From: Clostridium cuniculi
GTDB taxonomy: Bacteria; Bacillota; Clostridia; Clostridiales; Clostridiaceae
Length of the DNA: 64,000 nt
Reading direction: 5' to 3'
NCBI RefSeq assembly: GCF_004353185.1
Contig: NZ_SMUS01000019.1
Span: 1-64,000, forward strand
In this document: positions 16,623-26,455 of the stretch, one piece after another
How the letters are laid out: every line of letters begins with the position of its first letter
How positions within the stretch are numbered: position 1 is the first letter of the stretch
Position numbers and translations under genes: made by a program
The notes under the pieces: model-generated
What the model was told of the DNA's origin: nothing
Database searches by the model: none
Seen by the model: only the letters and a program-made list of their open reading frames with translations

Positions 16623-18539
16623 ATGATAATACTAAGTTGTAAAGATATATGCAAAAGTTATGGAATTCGCGACGTCCTTAAAGATATTACATTTTCAATT
16701 AATGATGGTGATAAGGTCGGAATTATTGGTGCTAACGGTGAAGGAAAATCAACACTTTTTAAAATAATAACTAAAGAAATCTCTCAAGATTCTGGTGAAA
16801 TATTTATAGATAAAAATAAAACTTTAGGTTATTTATCGCAAAATTTAGCATTAGATTCTGATAAAAATATTTATGAAGAAGCTCTTTCTGTATTTGAGGA
16901 ACTACTAAATATTGAAGAAAGACTTTCATCTTTAGAAATAAAAATGAATGAACCTTACGATGAAAATAATGCTTCATATCATGACAAGCTAATAAAAGAT
17001 TATACTACTCTTCAAGATATATATTCACATAAAGGCGGTTATGTCTATAAAGGTGAAATATCGAGAGTATTAAAGGGGCTTGGTTTTACTGAGGATGATT
17101 TTTATAAATCTATAAATACTTTAAGTGGTGGACAAAAAACAAGAGTTGCATTATGTAAATTATTACTACGTAAGCCGGATATTATTTTACTTGATGAACC
17201 TACTAACCACTTAGATTTAGAAGCAATTAGTTGGCTAGAAGATTATATGAAGAATTATAAAGGAACTGTTTTAGTAATATCTCACGATAGATTCTTCTTA
17301 GATTCAGTAACAACTAGTACTTTTGAAGTTATTGGCGGAAAAGTTGAGTGCTATAACGTTCCTTATTCTAAATTTATAGACCTTCGAAAAAAGAACTATG
17401 AAGCAAAGCTTAAGGCTTATAATCTTCAGCAAGCCGAAATTAAAAGACAAGAAGCAATTATTGAAAAATTCCGCTCATTTAATAGAGAAAAAAGTATAAG
17501 AGCTGCTGAAAGTAGAGAAAAAGCATTAGACAAAATGGAAAGAATTGAAGCTCCAACACACGAAAAAGAAGGCTCAAAAATCAAATTTGAAGCTTCTATA
17601 AAAAGTGGGTATGACGTTTTACATATAGAAGATATGGCTAAATCTTATGGTGAAAAAACATTATTCACAAATTTAAATATTGATTTAAAACGTGGTGAAA
17701 AGGTTGCTTTAATTGGTGAAAATGGTAGAGGTAAAACTACTCTTTTCAAAATAATAATGGATAAAGTTGAAGCTGATAGAGGTATTAAAGTATTAGGTAC
17801 TAACGTAAATGTTGGATATTATGATCAAGAACAATCAGATTTAAATTTAGATAAAACAATATTAGATGAAGTTTGGGATGAATTTCCTAACTTAACAACT
17901 TCTAAGCTTAGAAGTTATCTAGCATCTTTCTTATTTACTGGTGATGATGTATTTAAAATTATAAATACCTTAAGTGGTGGTGAGAAATGTAGAATAAATC
18001 TATTGAAACTTATGCTTTCTAAATCTAACTTACTTCTACTAGATGAGCCTACTAACCATCTTGATATTATCTCTAGAGAAGCTTTAGAAGATGCTATATT
18101 AGAATATGATGGAACTTTAATGGTTATATCTCATGATAGATATTTCTTAAATAAAGTAATTGGACGTATACTTGAGCTTAAAGAAGATGGTGTTGCTGAA
18201 TATCTTGGAAATTACAGTTACTATCAAGAAAAAAAACTTAACCCTACACGTTTTGAGGATTATGAAGAATTAGCTAATGGAAAAACTAAAACTCAGCTTA
18301 AAGATGAAAAGAAGAAAAAGCGTGAAGCTGAAAAAGAAGCTAAAGCTCTTCAACTTAAAATTAAAAATCTTGAAAAAACAATTGCTGAAAAAGAAGATGA
18401 ATTAACTAATTTACAAGAACAACTTTGTTTAGAATCTGTTTATTCTAATCCTTCTGAAAGTCAGAGAGTTAATGGTGAAATAAAAAAACTAGAGGATACT
18501 ATTTCTCAACTTTATGAAGAATGGGAAAGCTTAGTTTAA
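16623..18539 (+). CDS. ABC-F family ATPase
   Basis: A 638-residue cytoplasmic protein with two fused ABC domains and no membrane segments. Domain 1 has Walker A GANGEGKST and signature LSGGQKTR. A charged linker of about 80 residues (the P-site tRNA interaction motif region) follows. Domain 2 has GENGRGKTT and LSGGEKCR. Both domains end in LLDEPTNHLD and SHDR. A lysine/glutamate-rich coiled coil occupies about residues 545-638. ABC-F proteins bind the ribosomal E site; members act as translation factors or antibiotic-resistance proteins. This architecture with a C-terminal coiled coil is closest to the Uup/YdiF type, so housekeeping is more likely than resistance. The ATG at 16623 is preferred over 16611 because GGAGGAAAT lies between them. 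Confidence 0.9.
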   Translation: MIILSCKDICKSYGIRDVLKDITFSINDGDKVGIIGANGEGKSTLFKIITKEISQDSGEIFIDKNKTLGYLSQNLALDSDKNIYEEALSVFEELLNIEERLSSLEIKMNEPYDENNASYHDKLIKDYTTLQDIYSHKGGYVYKGEISRVLKGLGFTEDDFYKSINTLSGGQKTRVALCKLLLRKPDIILLDEPTNHLDLEAISWLEDYMKNYKGTVLVISHDRFFLDSVTTSTFEVIGGKVECYNVPYSKFIDLRKKNYEAKLKAYNLQQAEIKRQEAIIEKFRSFNREKSIRAAESREKALDKMERIEAPTHEKEGSKIKFEASIKSGYDVLHIEDMAKSYGEKTLFTNLNIDLKRGEKVALIGENGRGKTTLFKIIMDKVEADRGIKVLGTNVNVGYYDQEQSDLNLDKTILDEVWDEFPNLTTSKLRSYLASFLFTGDDVFKIINTLSGGEKCRINLLKLMLSKSNLLLLDEPTNHLDIISREALEDAILEYDGTLMVISHDRYFLNKVIGRILELKEDGVAEYLGNYSYYQEKKLNPTRFEDYEELANGKTKTQLKDEKKKKREAEKEAKALQLKIKNLEKTIAEKEDELTNLQEQLCLESVYSNPSESQRVNGEIKKLEDTISQLYEEWESLV

Positions 18540-18552
18540 TTAATGACTAAAT

Positions 18553-18581
18553 AAAAAAGTCAGTCCTAGACTGACTTTTTT
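18553..18581. terminator. Bidirectional terminator
   Basis: AAAAAAGTCAGTC (18553-18565) pairs with GACTGACTTTTTT (18569-18581) around a 3-base loop. It lies between the convergent ABC-F and Ca2+-ATPase genes. Confidence 0.88.
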
Positions 18582-18597
18582 ATATTAACATCTTTTT

Positions 18598-21249
18598 CTA
18601 TGCAGTTTCTGCTACATTTTGTTTAACTTTTTCTTTACTAAAAGTATTTACTATAGCTTTTCTTATCATATCTACTGGAATAATTGTAATTGCCATAAGT
18701 ATTATAACTAACCAATGATTTATAGAGATTGGTGTACAACTAAACATTTCTCCACCAATAATTGTTAACACCACTTGAACTACTATTATTATTCCCATTA
18801 CTTTTAAGAAACTCATATTTTCATTTATATGTTCAAATATATTAGCATTTTCACTTCTTACATTAAATCCATTAAACACTGCACAAAGTACAAACATTGA
18901 GAAATATGCTGTCATATGCTCTTCTGTATTAGTAAACATTTCTACAAAATATGGAGCTTTCAAGAATATAAAGCTTAATACAGTTACCCATGCCCCTGCA
19001 AAAATAATTTGATTCATCATCTTACCAGAAACTATACTTTGAGTTCTTGATTTAGGCTTTTCAAGCATATATTTCTTAAGGGCTGGTTCAGAACCTAAAG
19101 CTAATGCTCCAAGACCATCCATAACTAAATTAATCCAAAGTATATGAGTAATTTTTAAAGGTTCTTCAATTCCAAAGAATGGTGCAATAGCACATACAGC
19201 AACAGCTCCAACATTTATAGTTAATTGGAATTTTATGAACTTTAAAATATTATTATAAATTGTTCTACCATATAAAATAGCATTTTCAATTGATTTAAAG
19301 TTATCATCTAATATTACTATTGAACCTGCCTCTTTAGCTACATCTGTACCACTACCCATTGCAAATCCAACATCAGCTCTCTTTAATGCAGGAGCATCAT
19401 TAACACCATCACCAGTCATACCACATACAAGATTTAACTCTTGAGCAAGTCTTACCATCCTTGATTTATCTGTTGGTAATGCTCTAGCTATTACTCTTAA
19501 CTTAGGTATAATAGCCTTCACTTCTTCATCAGACATTTTATTTAATTCTTCTGAAGTTAATGCAACATCTTTATCTGATTTTAATAATCCAGCTTCCTTT
19601 GCAATTGCAACTGCTGTTTCTTTTCTATCACCAGTTATCATTACAACTTGAACACCTGCATTTTGAACTTCCTCAATAGCTTGTTTAGCTTCCATTCTTA
19701 CATCATCACGAATTCCAACAAATCCAACAATAACTAAATCATCAGGAAGAGTATCTTCTACTAATCCACTTTCACTATAAGCAAATGATAAAACTCTCAT
19801 AGCTCTTACTGCTAATTCATCTATCTTTTTATTAATTTTATTCTTATTTATATCAACTACATTTCCGCTTTCATCTAACATTTTTGTAGCCTTTGCAAGT
19901 AATCTTTCTGGAGCACCCTTATATACTGTTTTTCCACTTAATTGACTTGCTGAATATTTATTAGCAGAATTAAATCCTTGTGATTTTTCAACAACTATAT
20001 CTGTTAATTTTGACATCTCTTTTTGTGTTAAAAAATCAAGTAATGCTTTATCAGTAGCATTTCCTCCAACAACTTTACCATTTGCATCAAACATTGCTCC
20101 TGTATTTTTACCAATACAAAGCTTCATCATTTCTTTTACTTTAGATCCATCTTTATAAGTATCTTTTAAATTTCCATCAAAGAATTCAACAACTTCTAAC
20201 TGCCCCTTAGTGATTGTCCCTGTTTTATCTGAAAATAATATATTTAATGAACCTGCTGTTTCAATACCAATTGGCTTTCTAACAAGGACATTATTTTGTA
20301 ACATCTTAGAAGTATTTCTCATAAGAACAATTGCAATCATAAGCGGCAATCCTTCTGGAACTGCCATAACAACAATAACAACAGCTAACATAATTGCTTC
20401 TAATACGTCTTTAAATATTAATACACCACCAATTGAGAAATACTCTGCAAACCCACCAGCTACTATTACCTTATGTCCTAATAATGCTAATGCAATAACA
20501 ACTGAACCAATATATCCAAACATAGAAATTTGCTCTGCAAGTTTAGTAAGTTTAACTTTTAATGGACTTGCTACTTCATCATCAGCCATATCTGCAGCCA
20601 TAGCACCCATCATAGTCTTCATACCAACTTTAGTAACTTCCATAACCCCTTCACCATTGAATACTACTGCACCTCTAAATAAAGAGTGAGCATCAACAAA
20701 AGTATCTCCAGTTACATCTGCTGTCATAGCAATTTCTTTATATGCCTTAGAATCTTCTACTGCAAATTTTTTACACTCTTCTGCTTCACCATTAAGAGCT
20801 GAATTATCTACCCTTAAATCTCCTTGATAAAGATATCCATCAGCTGGAATTTTATCTCCACTTTGAAGTATTACCATATCTCCCACAACAAGTTCATTTA
20901 CTTCAATTTCAACAACCTTACCATCTCTATATACTTTGCATACATCCTTTTTAGTGGAGTCTTTTAACTTTCTATACTCATTATCACTTGCAATTTCTGT
21001 CTTGGCTGAAATTCCTGTTACTAATAATACAGATATTGCTATACCAATTAATTCTCCAAACTCAGCATATCCCATGAATGCCATTACTGCCATAATTGCT
21101 GCAATTGCCAATAATAACTTAATCATTGGATCATCAAATGCACCCTTAAATTTGTCCCAAAACGTTTCTGGTTCTGCTTCATGGATTATATTATCCCCAT
21201 AGAGCTTTCTACTTTCGTCTACTTGCTTTTTATTAAGCCCTTTAATCAT
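18598..21249 (-). CDS. Ca2+-translocating P-type ATPase (PMCA type)
   Basis: An 883-residue membrane pump that exports Ca2+ using ATP. It has a short cation-ATPase N domain, an actuator domain with NGEAEE at about residues 153-158 (the usual form is TGES), membrane helix 4 with the ion-site motif AVPEGLP (297-303), the phosphorylated Asp at residue 341 in DKTGT, KGAPER in the nucleotide domain, TGDR, MTGDGVNDAPALK, and six C-terminal helices with the M5/M6 ion-site region. The length is normal. It is transcribed in the same direction as the Ter operon upstream but is separated from it by a terminator at 21364-21396. The location next to three predicted Ca2+-binding TerD proteins suggests a shared link to Ca2+ or stress, which is inference. 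Confidence 0.9.
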   Translation of the reverse strand: MIKGLNKKQVDESRKLYGDNIIHEAEPETFWDKFKGAFDDPMIKLLLAIAAIMAVMAFMGYAEFGELIGIAISVLLVTGISAKTEIASDNEYRKLKDSTKKDVCKVYRDGKVVEIEVNELVVGDMVILQSGDKIPADGYLYQGDLRVDNSALNGEAEECKKFAVEDSKAYKEIAMTADVTGDTFVDAHSLFRGAVVFNGEGVMEVTKVGMKTMMGAMAADMADDEVASPLKVKLTKLAEQISMFGYIGSVVIALALLGHKVIVAGGFAEYFSIGGVLIFKDVLEAIMLAVVIVVMAVPEGLPLMIAIVLMRNTSKMLQNNVLVRKPIGIETAGSLNILFSDKTGTITKGQLEVVEFFDGNLKDTYKDGSKVKEMMKLCIGKNTGAMFDANGKVVGGNATDKALLDFLTQKEMSKLTDIVVEKSQGFNSANKYSASQLSGKTVYKGAPERLLAKATKMLDESGNVVDINKNKINKKIDELAVRAMRVLSFAYSESGLVEDTLPDDLVIVGFVGIRDDVRMEAKQAIEEVQNAGVQVVMITGDRKETAVAIAKEAGLLKSDKDVALTSEELNKMSDEEVKAIIPKLRVIARALPTDKSRMVRLAQELNLVCGMTGDGVNDAPALKRADVGFAMGSGTDVAKEAGSIVILDDNFKSIENAILYGRTIYNNILKFIKFQLTINVGAVAVCAIAPFFGIEEPLKITHILWINLVMDGLGALALGSEPALKKYMLEKPKSRTQSIVSGKMMNQIIFAGAWVTVLSFIFLKAPYFVEMFTNTEEHMTAYFSMFVLCAVFNGFNVRSENANIFEHINENMSFLKVMGIIIVVQVVLTIIGGEMFSCTPISINHWLVIILMAITIIPVDMIRKAIVNTFSKEKVKQNVAETA

Positions 21250-21363
21250 CCCATTCTCTCCTTAAATAAAATTTACATATTTTAATATAATAATCATATA
21301 TATTATATTATCATTTATTTCAATATTTTTGAAATATTGAAATGTTAATTTTTTTAAAAAATA

Positions 21364-21396
21364 TACATGCAAAAGTAACTTTATCTTTTGCATGTA
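21364..21396 (-). terminator. Terminator of the Ter operon
   Basis: TACATGCAAAAG (21364-21375) pairs with CTTTTGCATGTA (21385-21396), 12 perfect pairs, 10 bases after the last terD gene. A TATATTTTTT run follows on the minus strand. Confidence 0.87.
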
Positions 21397-21405
21397 CTTC
21401 CTTAA

Positions 21406-22035
21406 CTATTGATATAAAGCTAATACGCCATTTAAATCAGCAATTTTTCCTTCTCCAACAGCTTTAAATTGCCATTCAGATCCATTTCTGTGAAGTTCCG
21501 CAAATATTACAGATGTAGCAGTCGATCCATTTTCCTTTAAATTAAATCTACATAATTCTTTTCCATTTTGATCTAAGTCTACTAATCTAACATATGAATT
21601 GTTTATCATTCCAAAAGTCTGTCTCTTAGCCATTGCTTCGTGAATTGTAACAACAAAGACTATTTTTGCTATGTTTGAATCAATTTTATCTAATTCTATA
21701 TTTATTGTTTCATCATCACCTTCACCAGCGCCTGTTCTATTGTCACCAGCTAAGGAAATTCCTTGACCTGCTCTATTATTAAAGAATATTACATTTGAAA
21801 CAGTATTAAATTTATTATTAGCATCTAATAAAAATGCTGCTATGTCTAAATCAAAATCTGAGCCATTGTTTGAAATATCCCATCCTGCACCAAGCATTAC
21901 TCTTTTTAATCCTGGATTTCTCTTTGTTAAATCTAATATATCATTTTTATTTAAATTTAAAATTCCACCTGTTGATGCGCTATTATTTGTATTTCCTGTT
22001 AAATTTCCAAATCCTGAACCTAAATTAATTCCCAT
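21406..22035 (-). CDS. TerD family protein (copy 3)
   Basis: A 209-residue TerD-domain protein. After a Gly/Asn/Ser-rich N-terminal stretch of about 25 residues comes the domain: LNLNKNDILDLTK, LKRVMLGAGWD, the Ca2+-site stretch DFDLDIAAFLLDAN, and NRTGAGEGDDETI with the acidic cluster. TerD proteins bind Ca2+ in the cytoplasm and take part in responses to tellurite, oxidative and envelope stress and phage. Its first residues (MGINLGSGFGNL) and its C terminus (GEGKIADLNGVLALYQ) resemble the copy at 22657, so these two are closer to each other than to the middle copy. It is the last gene of the Ter operon; 14 bases separate it from the copy before it. Confidence 0.92.
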   Translation of the reverse strand: MGINLGSGFGNLTGNTNNSASTGGILNLNKNDILDLTKRNPGLKRVMLGAGWDISNNGSDFDLDIAAFLLDANNKFNTVSNVIFFNNRAGQGISLAGDNRTGAGEGDDETINIELDKIDSNIAKIVFVVTIHEAMAKRQTFGMINNSYVRLVDLDQNGKELCRFNLKENGSTATSVIFAELHRNGSEWQFKAVGEGKIADLNGVLALYQ

Positions 22036-22049
22036 ATTAATTGCCTCCT

Positions 22050-22628
22050 CTATTTATACATATCTGCTAAAGATTTAACTGTAGCTTGTAATAATTCTCC
22101 TTTAGCCTTAAATTGCCAACTTCCATTAACTCTTTGCAATTCTGCAAAAAGTAATGCTGTATTATTTCCTCCATCTTCTGATAGATTATATCTACATATT
22201 TCTTTATTGCCATTATCTTCATTTAATATTCTAATATAAGCATTTTTTACCTTAGAGAAATTTTGTTTTCTTGATACTGCATCATAAATATTAAGTGCAA
22301 ATATAACTTTATCACACTTTGGTGATAATTTATCTAAATCAACTGATATCTTTTCATCATCACCATCACCAGCGCCAGTTCTATTATCTCCATGCAAGTA
22401 TATTCCATCACCTTTTAAGTTTCCGAAATATATTACTCCTCTATTTATTAATTTGTCATTACTATCTAATAATAGTGCTATTAAATCTAAATCATAATCA
22501 GCACCTAAATTAAAAAAACCCTTCTTAGCAACATCCCAACCAGCACCTAACATAACATGCCTTAACCCTGGTTCTGCTTTTCTTAAATCTAAAATATCAT
22601 TTTTTTGTAAATTTAAAACTCCTGCCAT
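22050..22628 (-). CDS. TerD family protein (copy 2)
   Basis: A 192-residue TerD-domain protein lacking the Gly/Asn N-terminal extension of its neighbours; it starts directly with the domain (MAGVLNLQKNDILDLRK). The Ca2+-site motifs are conserved: DYDLDLIALLLDSN and NRTGAGDGDDEKI. It differs from the other two copies in the loop GWDVAKKGFFNLGADYD and in the end (GELLQATVKSLADMYK), which suggests a distinct paralogue with its own function rather than a recent duplicate. The start has CTCC-complementary GGAGGAG upstream. It is the middle of three tandem terD genes. Confidence 0.92.
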   Translation of the reverse strand: MAGVLNLQKNDILDLRKAEPGLRHVMLGAGWDVAKKGFFNLGADYDLDLIALLLDSNDKLINRGVIYFGNLKGDGIYLHGDNRTGAGDGDDEKISVDLDKLSPKCDKVIFALNIYDAVSRKQNFSKVKNAYIRILNEDNGNKEICRYNLSEDGGNNTALLFAELQRVNGSWQFKAKGELLQATVKSLADMYK

Positions 22629-22656
22629 ATTCTTTCTCCTCCAAATCTCATATTCC

Positions 22657-23283
22657 TTACATATACAATCCTAAAATTCCATTTAAATCAGCAATTTTTC
22701 CTTCTCCAATTGCTTTGAATTGCCATTCTCCACTTACTTTATATAATTCTGCGAAAATTACTGAAGTAACTGTTGAACCATTTTCTTTTAAATTAAATCT
22801 ACAAATTTCTTTTTCATTATGCTCTTCATCTAAGATTCTAACATAAGAATTTTCTACCATTCCAAATGTTTGTCTTTTTACTTGAGCTTCATGTATAGTA
22901 ACAACAAAAACTATTTTTTGAACATGTGGTGAAATTGCTTCTAAATCTAATCTTATTCTTTCATCATCACCATCTCCAGCTCCAGTTCTATTATCACCTT
23001 CTAAGTAAATTCCTTGTCCTTGCATATTGTTAAAAAAGATTACATCATCTGGTATATTTTGAACCTTACCATTTGCATTTAATAAAAATGCAGCTATATC
23101 TAAATCAAAATCTTGCCCTATACTAGCTACATCCCATCCAGCTCCTAATATTACTTTCTTTAAGCCCGGATTCTTCTTTGTTAGATTTAAAACATCATTC
23201 TTTTTTAAATTTAATGCATTTACTCCATTATCAGTTGCATTAGAACGCATATTGTTCATCATTGAACCTAAATTAATTCCCAT
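22657..23283 (-). CDS. TerD family protein (copy 1)
   Basis: A 209-residue TerD-domain protein. The Asn/Met-rich N-terminal stretch (MGINLGSMMNNMRSN) is followed by LNLKKNDVLNLTKKNP, DFDLDIAAFLLNANG and NRTGAGDGDDERI, with all acidic positions expected for Ca2+ binding. I chose the ATG at 23283, which follows GGGGGG by 6 bases, rather than the upstream start of the same frame at 23328, which has no ribosome binding site. It is the first of three terD genes, about 155 bases after telA, so it may have a promoter of its own there. Confidence 0.92.
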   Translation of the reverse strand: MGINLGSMMNNMRSNATDNGVNALNLKKNDVLNLTKKNPGLKKVILGAGWDVASIGQDFDLDIAAFLLNANGKVQNIPDDVIFFNNMQGQGIYLEGDNRTGAGDGDDERIRLDLEAISPHVQKIVFVVTIHEAQVKRQTFGMVENSYVRILDEEHNEKEICRFNLKENGSTVTSVIFAELYKVSGEWQFKAIGEGKIADLNGILGLYM

Positions 23284-23438
23284 CTTTATCCCCCCTAATT
23301 TAAGTATTATCCTAAATATTGTTCGCAATTATATTATGTGATAAATTATACCACTTAACAAATTTATTTTCAACTCTTTTTAAGGTATATTTCATTTTAT
23401 TTAATTTCATTTATAACTGTTTATCTTTTTTAATTGTT

Positions 23439-24785
23439 TTAAGATTGAGCTATATTCTTTTTCATAGCATGTTTAATTTGTTCAAGTTTAGCTGAATTTT
23501 CTACTCTTTGTACTCTATTTGCCTCTTGAATTGCTTTAGTATCCTCAATTCCTTTCATTATTGTTTCAAAAGATTTTTCTAGTGTAGAAATAGCTACTGA
23601 ACTTCCTGATGCCATTCTTGCAATTTCTACTGATTGTTTAGCAGTATTTTGAGCATTTCTCATAATAAGCTCATTAGTCTTATCGTCTAACTGCTTAATT
23701 GATTTGGCTTGAATTTCTTGTCTTTTTAATATAACAGCTTGCGCTAAGCATTGCTTAAATATTGGCAATGTAACTATAAATGATGAATTTATTTTTCTCA
23801 TTAAATTAAAGTTAGACATTTGTATAGTCTGAATCATAGGTGCTGCTTGAATTGCAACATTTTCTGCAATTTGAAGATCATATACACGTTGTGATAACAT
23901 TTCTTTACTTATTTCAAGTTTTTGAGTTAACATATGTTTTTCTTCTTGATTCATGGTAGTATTCATTGATATTTGTTGTATATATACATCTATTTCTTCT
24001 AATGCTAATTCTCCTGCAACAATATACTTCTCCAATAATTGATAATAATGAAGATTAGCATCATATAATTTCTTTAAATTAGCATTTGATTCTCTAATAT
24101 CATTTTCATATTTCTTTAATAATACATATACTTTTTCTACTTCATAGCCCATAGTATCGTATTTTTGAAATAATTTAGCTACACTATTTCCTACACCTTT
24201 CATAAGTTTAGAGAACATAGATTGCTTTTCTACACCTTCAAGTTCCTTAACATCAAATTTATCCATTATTTTAGTTAAGTTTACTAACATTTCACTAGCT
24301 TCTTCTGATTTTACAGCCTTCATTGACTTTAATAATTCATCAGAAACCTTAGATATATTTTCACTTGCCTTTTGTCCAAACATAACTATAGAATTAGGAT
24401 TTTGAATTTCTACTTCACTAGTAAGATCTTGAACTTCTTTCATCCCTCTTAATCTTTGCTTATACTCTGATATAGTTGACATATCAAAGTTATCATTTGG
24501 AATTTGTGTATTATCATTTGGATACATTCCCATTTGACCTTGGTAATTCATTTGTTGATTTGGATACATTCCCGGTTGACTTTGATATCCCATTTGTTGA
24601 TTGGGATACATTCCTTGTTGACCTTGATACCCCATTTGTTGATTTGAATACATTCCTTGTTGACCTTGATACCCCATTTGTTGATTTGAATACATTCCTG
24701 GTTGACCTTGATATCCTCTTTGCTGATTTTCGTATATATCTTCATTTAATGTTTGTCCAAACATATTATTATCATTGTTATTCAT
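23439..24785 (-). CDS. TelA-family toxic anion resistance protein with N-terminal repeats
   Basis: A 448-residue cytoplasmic protein. Residues about 18-92 are five to six copies of a 14-residue unit of the form GYQGQQGMYSNQQM. Residues about 105-445 are a TelA (YceH-like) domain: long helices with coiled-coil character, ending near NRVQRVENSAKLEQIKHAMK. TelA proteins are partners of TerD/TerC systems in tellurite and other stress responses; their chemistry is unknown. The repeats are unusual for the family and may mediate self-association or variable spacing. It lies 16 bases after the YceG-like gene and is therefore in one operon with it. Confidence 0.88.
   Translation of the reverse strand: MNNNDNNMFGQTLNEDIYENQQRGYQGQPGMYSNQQMGYQGQQGMYSNQQMGYQGQQGMYPNQQMGYQSQPGMYPNQQMNYQGQMGMYPNDNTQIPNDNFDMSTISEYKQRLRGMKEVQDLTSEVEIQNPNSIVMFGQKASENISKVSDELLKSMKAVKSEEASEMLVNLTKIMDKFDVKELEGVEKQSMFSKLMKGVGNSVAKLFQKYDTMGYEVEKVYVLLKKYENDIRESNANLKKLYDANLHYYQLLEKYIVAGELALEEIDVYIQQISMNTTMNQEEKHMLTQKLEISKEMLSQRVYDLQIAENVAIQAAPMIQTIQMSNFNLMRKINSSFIVTLPIFKQCLAQAVILKRQEIQAKSIKQLDDKTNELIMRNAQNTAKQSVEIARMASGSSVAISTLEKSFETIMKGIEDTKAIQEANRVQRVENSAKLEQIKHAMKKNIAQS
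24525..24725. repeat. 42-bp tandem repeat inside telA
   Basis: About five units of 42 bases, each with the core CATTTGTTGATTTG followed by GAATACATTCC and TTGACCTTGATA, with few mismatches. 42 bases is 14 codons, so changes in copy number keep the reading frame. The near identity of units three and four indicates recent expansion. Confidence 0.85.
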
Positions 24786-24801
24786 ATATAAATCTCTCCT
24801 T

Positions 24802-26346
24802 TTACCTTCTTAAGAATCTTGAAAAAACACCTTGTTTTAAATTCATTAAATTATTATATTTAGAGTCATACTTCATCACATCTAATCTAAAATTATTTAA
24901 TGCAGTAGATTTTATTACATTATTAATATTAAATAAACCCGATGGATTAAATATCACTATATCAATACCTATAGTATGAAGATATCCTAAAAGTATCTGC
25001 ATAGACTCAGGCATGGTATTTTCATCTTCAAGATAAATTACTATTTTAGGAATAGCTGCTGTAAAATCAAAATTATCTATTAATCTAACAATACTTTCAT
25101 TTAACCCTAAAACTAATACTAATAATCTTAATATTTCTTCTTTATCAAATGTTCTATTAAATAATTCAGTACTACTTATTGTTTCATTAAACTTTTTTAA
25201 TAAAAAATTTTGTACATCTTCACTATATTTTGAAAACCTATATATAGGTAACTTTTTAAGTTCATCTATATCAAAGGAACCATCACTTAGCTGACAAAAC
25301 ATAAGCTGATACATATCATCTGTAAATTGCACATCTTCAGAAAAATATCTTCCATTGAAAACTAATGTATTTGGTGATGATGTACAATATTTAACTAGTT
25401 TTTGATACTCAAATTCATCACTATATATTCCATCTATTTTTTTAAAGAAACATGGAACTTGAACGGTATTGCCTTCAACCTTAAATCCACTTCTCAATTT
25501 ACATGGCTCATTCCAATAAATATAAATATCTTCTAATATTGTGTCTAATAAAACACTTTTTGTATATCCTTCTCTAAACTGCCAAGGCTTAAACATTCCA
25601 GTATTGGAAAAAAGTTGTTCTTCTATATCTCTTTGAATTTGCTTAGTAACGGTTTCAAAATTATCAATTATCTTCCCATTACTAGCTCTTTCCTTAAAAG
25701 ATTCAACACTTAAAATTCCCATACTTTTTATACATTCACTCAATCCTGCATCATCAATTTCATTCCATAACTCTTCTTTCAATGGATTAATATAAATAAC
25801 ATCAAAACCCATTTTATAGAGCATAATTAGAAAATATATTTCATGTCTTTGAATATTCCCGTAATAAACACATTTTGGATTAATACTAGCATCATATTTT
25901 ATATCTTTAGCATAGGTATAAGTCCAAACAATTAATTTAGTTATAAAATTATTTCTCACATTATCATTAAAGAAATTTTCCTTACTACAAGCAATTGGTA
26001 TAACATATTCTAATGCACTTAAAAATTTAAAATTTACTTCAAAATCATTAAATATAGTTATATCTTGTGCAGTCATTTTATAAACATCCATTGAAGAAAG
26101 TTCATTAAAAATATACTGAATTAACTCCATTTCACCACTTAAGGGAATAGAATTATCAAATATAATACATTTATCTTTCTCCTCTATAAACTTACTCTCA
26201 ATTGTCTTAATGAAATCATTATATTTAGAACTATCATCTACACCTATAAATCTATAAAAATATGGCTTAAACTTATTATATGTATCTTCTCTTTCATAGA
26301 TAGTTCTAAACATATAACTTGTTATATTCTTTAAACCTACAGCCAT
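24802..26346 (-). CDS. YceG-like Ter-cluster protein
   Basis: A 514-residue protein that looks cytoplasmic, with no signal peptide or clear membrane helix. By length, position directly upstream of telA and general sequence character, it is the YceG family component of Firmicute Ter operons (B. subtilis yceC-H). It contains alternating alpha/beta stretches (DVIYINPLKEELW, TLVFNGRYFSEDVQF, KIVIYLEDENTMPESMQ, HTIGIDIVIFNPSGLFN) that suggest Rossmann-like folds. No enzymatic motif was identified. It starts 110 bases after the HAD gene, so a promoter could lie between the biosynthetic module and the yceG-telA-terD part. Confidence 0.75.
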   Translation of the reverse strand: MAVGLKNITSYMFRTIYEREDTYNKFKPYFYRFIGVDDSSKYNDFIKTIESKFIEEKDKCIIFDNSIPLSGEMELIQYIFNELSSMDVYKMTAQDITIFNDFEVNFKFLSALEYVIPIACSKENFFNDNVRNNFITKLIVWTYTYAKDIKYDASINPKCVYYGNIQRHEIYFLIMLYKMGFDVIYINPLKEELWNEIDDAGLSECIKSMGILSVESFKERASNGKIIDNFETVTKQIQRDIEEQLFSNTGMFKPWQFREGYTKSVLLDTILEDIYIYWNEPCKLRSGFKVEGNTVQVPCFFKKIDGIYSDEFEYQKLVKYCTSSPNTLVFNGRYFSEDVQFTDDMYQLMFCQLSDGSFDIDELKKLPIYRFSKYSEDVQNFLLKKFNETISSTELFNRTFDKEEILRLLVLVLGLNESIVRLIDNFDFTAAIPKIVIYLEDENTMPESMQILLGYLHTIGIDIVIFNPSGLFNINNVIKSTALNNFRLDVMKYDSKYNNLMNLKQGVFSRFLRR

Positions 26347-26455
26347 TTTACAAATAAACCTCTTACTTTCTTAAAATAGACCTTATATCTAAATTTTAAC
26401 CTATTTCATACTTTCCTTTCAACATTTTCCTCTCCTTATTGTATAATTCTACTTT

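Noticed and set aside
20210-20689. Plus-strand open frame of 159 codons inside the Ca2+ ATPase gene
   Set aside because: Complement of a well-supported gene; long antisense frames are common opposite Ile/Val/Ala-rich helices. No start signal.
24476-24979. Plus-strand frame opposite telA with repeated Val-Asp-Leu-Asp units
   Set aside because: The repeats are the complement of the 42-bp telA repeats; it spans the telA/yceG junction and lacks a ribosome binding site.
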